Shown piece after piece: positions 35,857 through 43,830 of a stretch of 64,000 nucleotides of DNA. Both the position numbers and the translations under genes were made by a program. Numbering within the stretch: position 1 is the stretch's first letter; each line of letters starts with the position of its first letter. The DNA comes from Planctomycetota bacterium (lineage in GTDB: Bacteria > Planctomycetota > SZUA-567 > H5-PLA8), in contig JAOSKN010000003.1 in the NCBI GenBank assembly GCA_027493525.1, forward strand, positions 496,001-560,000. The letters are read 5' to 3'. The notes beneath the pieces are model-generated. The model ran no database searches, had not been told where the DNA came from, and saw only the letters and a list, made by a program, of their open reading frames with translations.

Positions 35857-36405
35857 CTATGCTCCCGGCGGCCTGCCTTGCCCGCGGGCTTTCATCTGCG
35901 CGGCGACCTTGCGGGCGATCTCGACGTAGTGGAACTGCAGTTCGCGCGCGGCGTCGGTGAGCGTGCGCTCCTCCAGCTCGGCGAGGTTGCCACGGGTCTT
36001 TTCCTTCAGGGCGTCGAGCAGGTCGATGGTCTGTCGCGCGCCTTCCAGGTCCACTTCGCGTCGACCGCTGAAGGGGTTCTCCATCTGTCCCAATTGCATC
36101 AAAGCCTGCTGGGCGAGGCTGGCGATGAGGTTCAGGAAGATGCGGTTGGGCTGCGCGCCGCTCTCGTCGGCTTCCGTCTCGTCGGCTTCGGCCCGCGCAG
36201 CGGCATCGGCCGCGGGCCGGGCAGCCGGCTTTCCGCCGGGCGCGGCGCTCTTGGGGCCGCCCGGGGCAGGCGCGGCCTCCTTTAGGGCCTCGCGTTCCTT
36301 GCGAACCTCTTCCTTCCAGCTCTCGTCGACCTTTTTCTTGGGAATGCGGAAGGCGGGAACTTCGCCCCCGCCCGCCGCCTGCCCGTCTTTGGGTTGCTCG
36401 CTCAT
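35857..36405 (-). CDS. DUF1844-containing protein
   Basis: This 182-residue protein has a charged, Ala/Pro-rich N-terminal half of low complexity (SAAPGGKPAARPAADAAARA). The DUF1844 domain follows at the end: RIFLNLIASLAQQALMQLGQ, GRREVDLEGARQTIDLLDAL, KTRGNLAELE. Its function is not established. It starts 23 bp after the TIM-barrel gene on the same strand. The conserved helical end is typical of DUF1844 in Planctomycetota, Acidobacteriota and relatives, which helps place the organism. Confidence 0.82.
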   Translation of the reverse strand: MSEQPKDGQAAGGGEVPAFRIPKKKVDESWKEEVRKEREALKEAAPAPGGPKSAAPGGKPAARPAADAAARAEADETEADESGAQPNRIFLNLIASLAQQALMQLGQMENPFSGRREVDLEGARQTIDLLDALKEKTRGNLAELEERTLTDAARELQFHYVEIARKVAAQMKARGQGRPPGA

Positions 36406-36428
36406 GGTGACCGCTCCGTGCGCCGGGC

Positions 36429-37469
36429 TTATTTCTTCTTGGCGGCCTTTTTCTTGGCCGGGGCCTGTTTCTTCTTGTCGAACTGCGCGTCGAAGGCGAT
36501 GGCGCTGGGCTCGAAGTCGAGGGCCTTCACGTAATGCGCGGCCTCGGCCGCGCCGTGCTCACGATCCATCTTCCCGTCTTCCCACTCGACCGAGAGCGGC
36601 CCGCGATAGCCGACGTCGTTGAGTGCGCGGATGATTTCCTCGAAGTCCACGCTGCCGCGACCGAGGCTGCGGAAGTCCCAGGTGCGGCGCGGGTCGCCGA
36701 AGTTGGTGTGCCCGCCGAAAACGCCAGCCTCGCACGGCCGGTCGCTCATGTAGACGTCCTTCATGTGCACGTGGAAGATGCGGCCGGCGAACTTGCGGAT
36801 GAACTTCACGTAGTCCACGTTTTGGTAGAGCAGGTGGCTGGGGTCGTAGTTGAAGCCGAAGCGGCGGTGGTTGCGGAGCGCCTTGAGGGCCATCTCGGTG
36901 CTCGCGATGTCGAAGGCGATCTCGGTTGGATGGACTTCGAGCGCGAAGTTGATGCCCAGTTTGTCGAACTCGTTGAGGATCGGGCGCCAGCGCCTGGCGA
37001 AATCGGCGTAGCCGGCTTCGAGGGTTTCCGGCGCGACCGGCGGGAAACTGTAGAGCAAGTGCCAGATGCTCGAGCCGGTGAAGCCGTTGACGACGCCGAC
37101 GCCGATGTTCTTCGCGGCGTGTGCGGTCATCTTCATCTCATCGGCGGCGCGCTTGCGGACGCCCTCGGGCTCGCCGTCGCCCCAGATGCGGTCGTTGAGG
37201 ATCGCGCGGTGGCGTCCGTCGATGTTGTCGCAGACGGCTTGCCCGGCGAGGTGGTTCGAGATGGCGAAGACCTGCAGGCCGTGCTTGGCCGCGATCTCCT
37301 TGCGGCTCTTGGCGTATTTCCTGTCGCCGGCGGCCTTCTCGACGTCCACGTGGTCGCCCCAGCAGGCCAGCTCGATCCCGTCGTAGCCGAACGAAGCGGC
37401 CTTTTGGCACATGGTCTCGAAATCGAGATCCGCCCACTGGCCCGTGAACAGCGTTACCGGTCTGGCCAT
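36429..37469 (-). CDS. Sugar phosphate isomerase/epimerase-like TIM barrel
   Basis: ATG 37469 behind GGAGGAGG gives 346 residues; the track extension is in non-coding DNA. Xylose-isomerase-like barrel features are [27 protein letters not shown] (metal Glu), [13 protein letters not shown] (Asp/His) and FHVHMKDVY, then [16 protein letters not shown]. Close relatives handle hexoses, inosose or keto-sugars; the substrate is not known here. The C-terminus is a Lys/Ala repeat ([15 protein letters not shown]), like the basic tails seen on several proteins of this genome. It precedes the DUF1844 gene. Confidence 0.85.
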   Translation of the reverse strand: MARPVTLFTGQWADLDFETMCQKAASFGYDGIELACWGDHVDVEKAAGDRKYAKSRKEIAAKHGLQVFAISNHLAGQAVCDNIDGRHRAILNDRIWGDGEPEGVRKRAADEMKMTAHAAKNIGVGVVNGFTGSSIWHLLYSFPPVAPETLEAGYADFARRWRPILNEFDKLGINFALEVHPTEIAFDIASTEMALKALRNHRRFGFNYDPSHLLYQNVDYVKFIRKFAGRIFHVHMKDVYMSDRPCEAGVFGGHTNFGDPRRTWDFRSLGRGSVDFEEIIRALNDVGYRGPLSVEWEDGKMDREHGAAEAAHYVKALDFEPSAIAFDAQFDKKKQAPAKKKAAKKK

Positions 37470-37651
37470 CCGTGCGTCCTCCTCCGGAGCGTTGGTTGTC
37501 AAGCCCGCGCCGCGCCGGAAGCTCCGGCGCCGTGCGCGTCCCCTGGCAGCGTGGAATAGCTCCGACCAGCGTATGCGGCGCGGGGCATCCGTCAACGTAC
37601 GGCGGAGAAGGCGGACTGGATTCCTGCCCCATCAGCCGTGAAACTGAGCGC

Positions 37652-38788
37652 ATGTCCGCGCGCGTCTACCTCGACCACAACGCCACCTCGCCGCTGCGCC
37701 CCGAAGCCCGGCGCGCGATGGAGCCGTACTTCGGCGAAGCCTTCGGCAACGCGGAGAGCCTGCACTTCCACGGGCAACAGGCCAAAGCGGGGCTCGAACG
37801 CGCGCGGCGAACCTGCGCGGGCGTGCTGGGCTGCGATCCGCGGGAGGTGGTCTTCACTTCGGGCGGGACCGAGTCCCTGAACCTGGCCCTGCGCGGGATC
37901 GCGTGGGCGCGGCGCCTGACGGGGAAGGGAATGCGGATCGTGCTGAGCGGGCTCGAGCACGCGGCGGTGCGAGAGACGGCGCGATCCCTGGAGGACCAGG
38001 GTTTCGACCTCGTCGTCGTCCAGCCGCTCGCCGATGGCCGGATCGACCCCGCGCGCTTCGCCTCGGCGCTGGACGACTGGACCGCCGCGGCCGCGCTGAT
38101 GTACGCGAACAACGAGACGGGCGTGATCCAACCCGTTTCAGAAGCCCTGGAAGCCTGCCGCCACCTGCGGATTCCGCTCGTGGTCGATGCGGTGCAGGCG
38201 CCGGGGCGCCTCCCGCTGAACTTCGGCCCGCACGGGCCCGCGGCGCTGGCGCTCTCCGCGCATAAATTCGAAGGGCCCAAGGGCGCAGGCCTGCTGCGCC
38301 TGAAGGCCGGCACGCTCTACCAGAGTCACGCCAGCGGCGGCGGCCACGAAGGCGGGGCGCGCGCGGGCACGCACAACCTCGCCGGGATCGCGGGGCTCGC
38401 CGAGGCCCTGCGTCTGGCCGAGGCCGAACGCGAGGCCGAAACCGCGCGCCAGGGCGCGCTGCGCGCGGAGTTCGAGGCGCAACTCAAGGCGGCCGTGCCT
38501 GGGCTTGCGATCCACGGCGAAGCGGCGCCGCGTCTCTGCAATACGGTTTACGTGTCGATTCCCGGACAGGCCAGCGAGACCCTCGTCAACGCGCTGGATC
38601 TCGAAGGCATCTCCGTCTCCAGCGGCGCGGCATGCAGCGAAGGCACGCACACGGAGAGTTTCGTGCTGCGCGCGATGGCCGCCGACGACGCGCAGGTCCG
38701 CTCTGCGGTGCGATTCTCGATGGGGCGGAGCACGAGCGCGGACGATCTTCGACGCGCCGTGGAGTGCCTGAAGCAAAAGGTCTCGTAA
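37652..38788 (+). CDS. Cysteine desulfurase, NifS/IscS family
   Basis: ATG 37652 gives 378 residues; the track start lies 60 codons too early. The PLP type V aminotransferase fold shows YLDHNATSPLRPEA, VVFTSGGTESLNLAL, SGLEHAAVRE, MYANNETGVIQP, the PLP lysine in LSAHKFEGPKG, and the active cysteine in VSSGAACSEG. It takes sulfur from cysteine for Fe-S cluster or tRNA thiolation use. No IscU/SufU or thiolase is adjacent, so which pathway it feeds is open. Confidence 0.92.
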   Translation: MSARVYLDHNATSPLRPEARRAMEPYFGEAFGNAESLHFHGQQAKAGLERARRTCAGVLGCDPREVVFTSGGTESLNLALRGIAWARRLTGKGMRIVLSGLEHAAVRETARSLEDQGFDLVVVQPLADGRIDPARFASALDDWTAAAALMYANNETGVIQPVSEALEACRHLRIPLVVDAVQAPGRLPLNFGPHGPAALALSAHKFEGPKGAGLLRLKAGTLYQSHASGGGHEGGARAGTHNLAGIAGLAEALRLAEAEREAETARQGALRAEFEAQLKAAVPGLAIHGEAAPRLCNTVYVSIPGQASETLVNALDLEGISVSSGAACSEGTHTESFVLRAMAADDAQVRSAVRFSMGRSTSADDLRRAVECLKQKVS

Positions 38789-38818
38789 GGTAACACCCGG
38801 ACTTCGCGGGCGCCGGCC

Positions 38819-39511
38819 TCAATCGCGCCGCGCTACTTCTCGCACAACACCGCCGCCAGGCCGCAGGGGGCCTTCGCCGATCCGCTTGGGGTCGGGAAAG
38901 CCGCCGGCACGGCAGGCCTCTTCGAGGCCGGTCTTCAGCAGGTCGTCCAGGCCGCGCTCGTACTCGGCGAGCTTGCGGACGAGCCAGCCGCGCAAGCCGC
39001 GCGGAACGCCGCCCAGTTCGACCAGGAGCAGGCGCCCGCCGGGACGCAGGACGCGGCGGAACTCGTCAAAGGCCTCGAGCCGGTCCTCGCGGCCGCGCAA
39101 CCGGTGCAGAAAGAGCGAGCAGACCACGACGTCGTGGCGCTCGGCGGTGCTGGGCAGATCCTGCAGATAGCCCTTGTTGAACAGGACGTGCTGCTTCAGT
39201 TCCTCGGCCAGTTCGGCGGCGGCCTCCAGCGCCTCGGCGCCGGGGTCGACGCCTTCGACCTCGGCCTCGGGAAACTTCGCCTTGAGCCGGACGGCCAGCA
39301 TGCCGCTGCCGCAGCCGGCGTGCAGCAGGCTTTCGCCGGTGGAGAGTTCCACGTGCTTCAAGACGAGCTTGTCGGCGGCCGAATCGAGCCCGGCTTTGCG
39401 CAGCAGATCTCGGTAGAGCGCGGCTTTGCGCGGCTCCCGGGGCGGCGGCATGAAGATGCGGCGCGAGCCGGACGTGCCGGGTTCGGATTCGAAGTCGTCC
39501 TCGTCGCTCAT
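38819..39511 (-). CDS. Class I SAM-dependent methyltransferase
   Basis: In this 230-residue protein the SAM-binding motif I is SLLHAGCGSGMLAVRL. Motif II is EVEGVDPGAEALEAA, and FRRVLRPGGRLLLVELGGVPR marks the post-core strand typical of Methyltransf_11/25 enzymes. The substrate is unknown. It has an acidic N-terminus (SDEDDFESEP). It is convergent with nifS, leaving only 30 bp between stops. Confidence 0.85.
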   Translation of the reverse strand: MSDEDDFESEPGTSGSRRIFMPPPREPRKAALYRDLLRKAGLDSAADKLVLKHVELSTGESLLHAGCGSGMLAVRLKAKFPEAEVEGVDPGAEALEAAAELAEELKQHVLFNKGYLQDLPSTAERHDVVVCSLFLHRLRGREDRLEAFDEFRRVLRPGGRLLLVELGGVPRGLRGWLVRKLAEYERGLDDLLKTGLEEACRAGGFPDPKRIGEGPLRPGGGVVREVARRD

Positions 39512-39564
39512 CCCTCAGGTCGTACCGCATTCCTAAGGGCGATGCAACGCGGGCGGCCGGCCGC

Positions 39565-40833
39565 TCAGACGGCGTTGCGGAGGGCGAGGGTGGTGTGCCC
39601 GGGCCCGTTGACGGTGCGCCGGAAGAGCGCGTCGGTGAGGAGCTGGAATTCCTCGACGGAGAGTTCGGGTTCAAGCATCGTGTGCGTGGCGATCGCGCTG
39701 AGGCCGTCTTCGGTCCACAGGTAACGGAGCAGGGCGGAGGTGTCGTTGAGCACGTTCAGGTGCTCGAGCAGGCGGCTGGCCTGGGAGCGAGTCAGCTTCA
39801 TGTTCGAGGAGCGGGTGAGATGGCGCATGATCTTTCGCACGAACTCCCAGCGCTCGCCGCAGAACTTGGACGTCACCTCGGGCGCGAGGACGGTCCAGGC
39901 CCGGATGACGCCATCCTCGAGCCGCATGCGGATGGGGCATTCGGCGGGCGCGCATATTTCCTTGTTCAGGTGCAGGATTCCGTCGCGCTCGACCGCGTAG
40001 TAGCCTGCGAAGCCGGCGAGATCCTGAAGGTAGGAGAGCGGAACCGGCTTGGGCTCCACGACGGGGCTGGCGAAGGCGCGGCGCACGGCACGGGCGTCGA
40101 AGACCGACCATTGCCCGGCCATGTGCAGGACATGCAGCGCCAGGCGCCGGTCGTGGTTCATCTGACGCAGCGCGCCCAGGATGTTGTCCACGTGGAAGCG
40201 GCCTTCGGGGGTGGCCTGCGGCACGAGCTTGTAGCGCACGACCACGCCGCATTCGCGCATCAGGAAGAGGGAGCCTCCGGAGCACTGGTTGATTGCGTTG
40301 AGCGTTTCGCGAAGCGTGGTCCAGGGCGGCGGGGGCAAGGCGCGGACGACGGTCTCGAGGGTCAGCACCCCCCGCGCGGCGGAGATGGTTACGTTGCAGA
40401 CGTCCGGGGAGGGGCAATCCGGGTTCGCGATGCGCGCGCGGACGATGAAGGCCTTGTATCCGGGCAGATCCTGGCAGGGCCAGCCGCGCACGCGGAAGAG
40501 CCCGAGCGCATAGGTGGCCAGCATCTTGTCGAAATCCTTGGGCTCGGCGAGCTTCGCGGCGGGCGCCTGCTCGGCGTCCTGATAGCCGGGGCCGGGGTGG
40601 AAGCGCGCCGGCGGGCGCGGGCGCGCAACCTCGCGCAGGTTCGCCGCGTCGGGCGCCGCCTTGGGCAACTCGACGCGCTTGGGCAGGCCCATGTTGGAGG
40701 GCACGTCGTACGCGCCGGCCCCGCCGATCGCGCAGACCTCGTCGCAGATCGTACACTTCACCCAGCCCGGCCCGCCACCCGGCATTTCCGGAAGTTCGTG
40801 TCCGCACCGCGAGCACACCGTTACCGCCGCCAT
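39565..40833 (-). CDS. Zinc-ribbon protein with YbjN-like domains
   Basis: This 422-residue protein opens with a zinc ribbon (CSRCGHELP ... VKCTICDEVC). Two alpha/beta stretches resemble the YbjN/type III chaperone-like fold: INQCSGGSLFLMRECGVVVR and, near the end, LLRYLWTEDGLSAIATHTML with ELSVEEFQLLTDALFR. I infer a cytoplasmic adaptor or sensor, and no catalytic residues are seen. The ATG at 40833 has a GGGACAACC-type site without a clear Shine-Dalgarno. It is monocistronic, with AT-richer DNA upstream at 40920-41000. Confidence 0.6.
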   Translation of the reverse strand: MAAVTVCSRCGHELPEMPGGGPGWVKCTICDEVCAIGGAGAYDVPSNMGLPKRVELPKAAPDAANLREVARPRPPARFHPGPGYQDAEQAPAAKLAEPKDFDKMLATYALGLFRVRGWPCQDLPGYKAFIVRARIANPDCPSPDVCNVTISAARGVLTLETVVRALPPPPWTTLRETLNAINQCSGGSLFLMRECGVVVRYKLVPQATPEGRFHVDNILGALRQMNHDRRLALHVLHMAGQWSVFDARAVRRAFASPVVEPKPVPLSYLQDLAGFAGYYAVERDGILHLNKEICAPAECPIRMRLEDGVIRAWTVLAPEVTSKFCGERWEFVRKIMRHLTRSSNMKLTRSQASRLLEHLNVLNDTSALLRYLWTEDGLSAIATHTMLEPELSVEEFQLLTDALFRRTVNGPGHTTLALRNAV

Positions 40834-41102
40834 GGTTGTCCCTTTCGAAGAATCGTCGAATCGTCCGCCGAACCCCGCGCCGAACTCGCGCGTATCGCTA
40901 TCGCGCCCGTCCGGCTGAACTGAATATATCTCACGACGTGCAGCGCCGCCAAATTGTTGGCGAATTTATGAGCGAAATTTGAACTTAAATCATGGAGGAA
41001 AATGCCGGGTCGAAGCGGCGTCTGCAACAGTTAGTGTCGGAGGAGCGAGCCAGGGTTTACGAAATTCCGGCGGACCTTCGGGGGGCTCGCCGGCCCATGC
41101 GA
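40834..41102. other. Intergenic region, no supported gene
   Basis: About 270 bp upstream of the YbjN-like gene and downstream of the anchored hypothetical. A short AT-richer segment (40920-41000) could hold the promoter of the YbjN-like gene. ORFs over it are short and lack conserved features. Confidence 0.4.
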
Positions 41103-41964
41103 TCAGTCCTGGGGCGGGGCGGGGAGGGCGACGCCAAAGGCCGTCGCGTAAACCTGAAGCACCAATTCAAACCTATTCTTCCTAACGAGATACCTTGGCT
41201 GCCCTAGGCGCGAAGTCACTTCCAGACCCGCCCGGATTTCGGGGTGCGAGGTCCACAGGGTTCCGAGGGCCAACTCGAAGACTTCCGACTTCAGCTCCGC
41301 GGTCTCTTGATCGTTTTCCTCCAGATGCGCCTCGCCGACCAGCAGCGCCACGGCGACGTTTTCGGGGGCTGCGCATCCTTTTATCAAGCCCCAGACGCTT
41401 GAATTGAATGTGCCCCAGCGTGTTGAAGACGCCGCGCATCAGGAGCAGGTCTTCGCGGGACCATGGATCCTCCCGCGCGGCGGCATCCCGGAGCGGCATG
41501 AGGCGCGCCAGCAGCGGATCCACGGCCAGCGCGTCCAGTTCGGCGAGCAGGGACATGGCCACGTTGGCGACGGTATCGAACTTGGGCGCGGGGGGCTCGC
41601 GGTACGCGCCGTCAGGCAGGTGGGCCTCGGGCGTCTTCTCGGCGGTCTTCGCACCGGGTTCCGGCGGCCCCTTGGGCGGCACCGGGATGATCCGCTCGTC
41701 GTCCACGGACTGGGCGAGAAACGCCACGTCCTCGGGCAAGCGCCGATTGGCTGCCTTGACGAGTCGGCCGAACATCAGCGCGGCCTCGTCGACGTTCTCG
41801 AATTGGGGATGCCGCCACGCGCTGTTGCGGGCATCCTCGTCGCGTCGTTCGGCTTCTGCGTTCGTGGGTCCCAGCAGGCGGGAGGCGCGGTAGACGGCCA
41901 GCGCGGTGCCCACCAACGTGAGCATCGCGACGCAGAAAACGATCTTCCAGGCAGCCGAACTCAT
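41103..41964 (-). CDS. Membrane-anchored hypothetical protein (one frameshift)
   Basis: The track shows a 260-aa ORF whose last 70 residues turn Arg/Gly-rich, and a second 94-aa frame that carries normal sequence (AVALLVGEAHLEENDQET, LALGTLWTSHPEIRAGLE). Removing one base from the run at 41379-41382 or the run at 41389-41392 merges them into 286 residues. An N-terminal membrane helix (IVFCVAMLTLVGTALAVY) is followed by a soluble, mostly helical domain (NVDEAALMFGRLVKAANRRL). No family is recognised. It is divergent from ribF across about 110 bp. Confidence 0.6.
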
Positions 41965-42073
41965 GCGCGCATGGTACCCGGACGGGAGCGCCTTGCCAGG
42001 GGGGCGCTCGGCGCTTGTGCCCAGGCCCTGTCACGCCGACAATCGGCGCCGAGCGGAGGCTCGGGCGAACGGC

Positions 42074-43027
42074 ATGCTGATCCATCGTGGGGAGGGTGAC
42101 GTACCGGCCGAACGCGGCGCGGCGGTGACGCTGGGCGTCTTCGACGGCGTGCACCTTGGTCACCAGGCCGTGTTGAAGGACCTGCGCGCCTGGGCCGCGG
42201 AACTCAAGGCCCCCTGCGGCGCGCTCACCTTCGCGCAACATCCGCGCCGGATCCTCGACGGGCGCGCCCCCGACATGTTGACCTCCCTTGAGCACCGCCT
42301 GCTGCTCTTCGAGCGCGCGGGCATCGAATTCACCTGGGTCCTCGATTTCACGAAGGAACTCAGCCGGCAGACCGCCGCGGAGTTCGCGGAGCGCGTGCTC
42401 GTCGGGAGGCTTGATATTCGCGCCCTGGCGCTGGGCTTCGACAGCCGCTTCGGGTGCGACCGGATGGGGACGGGTTCGCCGGAGCTCCCGCCGCTGGCCG
42501 CCAGGTTGGGTTTCGCACTGCGCTGCCTGGACCCGGTGCTCACGCCCGATGGCCGGCCGGTTTCCAGCACCCTGGTGCGCGAGGCGATCCAGGACGGCCG
42601 GCTTCATGACGCGGAGGCGATGCTCGGCCGGCGCGTCTCGGTGCTGGGCACCGTGGTGCAGGGCGACGCGCGAGGCCGGCGACTGGGATACGCGACGGCC
42701 AATCTGGATCTGGCGCGGGAGGTCCGGCCGCCCTTCGGCGTCTATGCCACGCTCACCCGCGTGGACGGGCGCGAGCACGGTTCGGTCACCAACGTCGGCT
42801 ATCGGCCCACGGTCCATAAGGATCTTCCGCCCGGGCAGAAGCCCGACCTGCTGCTCGAGTCGCATCTCTTCGATTTCTCCGGGGATCTGTACGGCAAGAC
42901 CCTGGAAGTCTCATTCGTTGCAAAATTGCGCGACGAACGGCGCTTCGCGGACGTCCAGGCCCTGGTGGAGCAGATTCGCATGGACGAGGCCAAAGCCCGC
43001 GGGATCCTGAAAGCGATCGGGTACTGA
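42074..43027 (+). CDS. ribF: Bifunctional riboflavin kinase / FAD synthetase
   Basis: ATG 42074 gives 317 residues. The N-terminal FAD synthetase domain has TLGVFDGVHLGHQAVLKDL, LALGFDSRFGCDRMGT and PVSSTLVREAIQDG. The C-terminal flavokinase domain has GDARGRRLGYATANLD, FGVYATLTRVDG and SVTNVGYRPTV. It makes FMN and FAD from riboflavin. Its stop overlaps the start of the next gene (TGATG), coupling it to an FMN-binding-type exported protein, which suggests local flavin supply. Confidence 0.93.
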   Translation: MLIHRGEGDVPAERGAAVTLGVFDGVHLGHQAVLKDLRAWAAELKAPCGALTFAQHPRRILDGRAPDMLTSLEHRLLLFERAGIEFTWVLDFTKELSRQTAAEFAERVLVGRLDIRALALGFDSRFGCDRMGTGSPELPPLAARLGFALRCLDPVLTPDGRPVSSTLVREAIQDGRLHDAEAMLGRRVSVLGTVVQGDARGRRLGYATANLDLAREVRPPFGVYATLTRVDGREHGSVTNVGYRPTVHKDLPPGQKPDLLLESHLFDFSGDLYGKTLEVSFVAKLRDERRFADVQALVEQIRMDEAKARGILKAIGY

Positions 43028-43830
43028 TGCGGAACGCAGCGTGGCTCCTGGCGCTCTGCGCGGCTTCGGCTCTCGCCCAATCCGCGGAGCCCGCGCCGCT
43101 TCAGGCGACCTTGTACCTGTCCCAGGACGATCCGCGCGCGACGCGAGCCCGGGAGGCGGTCCAGGCCGCGGCGCGCCCGTTCGGGGCACGGATCGATCTC
43201 GTGGAGGTCGGGATCGACGACCTTGAAGGATACAAGCGCCTGAAGGCCGCCGAACGCGACCTGGAGATCGCCGAGCCGGGCGAGGTCACCCTGACCGTAG
43301 GGCGCTTCGCGCTGACGAGCAAAGGCGCGCGGCGCGACGTGGAAGACCTGGCCGAGGCGGTCTTCGCGCGCCTGCTGGGCGGGGACGAGCACAAGAAGCG
43401 GCGCGCGCCGGACGTGGCGGCCTTCGCCCAGGCGGCGTTCGGCTCGAAGGACGCGCAGGTCGCGCAGGACCATCAAGACGGAGCGGATACGTATTACGAA
43501 GTAAGGTCCGGCGGGGCGCGGATCGGCTGGGTGGTGGACGTCTACCGGCGCCTCGCCTGTCCGGTCTGCAGCGACGCGCAATTCCTCATCGCGGTGAAGA
43601 ACGCGCCTCTTCCTGAAATCGTCTCCGTGAAGCCGGTGCGGGAACTCGAACGCTACGGCAAGCCTCTCGATGCGGACGCCGAGCGGGGCTTCCTGGCGGC
43701 GTTCAAGGGCCGGACCGAAAAGGACGCGCAACCTGTCGATGGCGTCAGCGGCGCGACGAAGACCAGCCGCGCCTACATGCAAGGAGCCGCCGAGGCGCTG
43801 AAAGGCGTGCGGCGGGGAGACGGAAAGTGA
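43027..43830 (+). CDS. Exported FMN-binding-domain-like protein
   Basis: The 267 residues start with a signal peptide (WLLALCAASALAQSAEP). An N-terminal thioredoxin-like or ferredoxin-like part (ATLYLSQDDPRATRAREAVQ) precedes an FMN-binding domain as in RnfG/NqrC. Its end, PVDGVSGATKTSRAY, is the (D/S)GA(T/S)xT motif to which ApbE attaches FMN covalently through threonine. A CPVC pair (YRRLACPVCSDAQ) lies in the domain. I infer a periplasmic flavin redox protein. It is coupled on both sides by overlapping start/stop codons (TGATG upstream, GTGA downstream). No apbE is seen in the window. Confidence 0.72.
   Translation: MRNAAWLLALCAASALAQSAEPAPLQATLYLSQDDPRATRAREAVQAAARPFGARIDLVEVGIDDLEGYKRLKAAERDLEIAEPGEVTLTVGRFALTSKGARRDVEDLAEAVFARLLGGDEHKKRRAPDVAAFAQAAFGSKDAQVAQDHQDGADTYYEVRSGGARIGWVVDVYRRLACPVCSDAQFLIAVKNAPLPEIVSVKPVRELERYGKPLDADAERGFLAAFKGRTEKDAQPVDGVSGATKTSRAYMQGAAEALKGVRRGDGK

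Noticed and set aside
40992-41207. 71-aa plus-strand ORF with ATGGAGGAAAATG start
   Set aside because: It overlaps the end of the repaired minus-strand gene and shows no conserved pattern.
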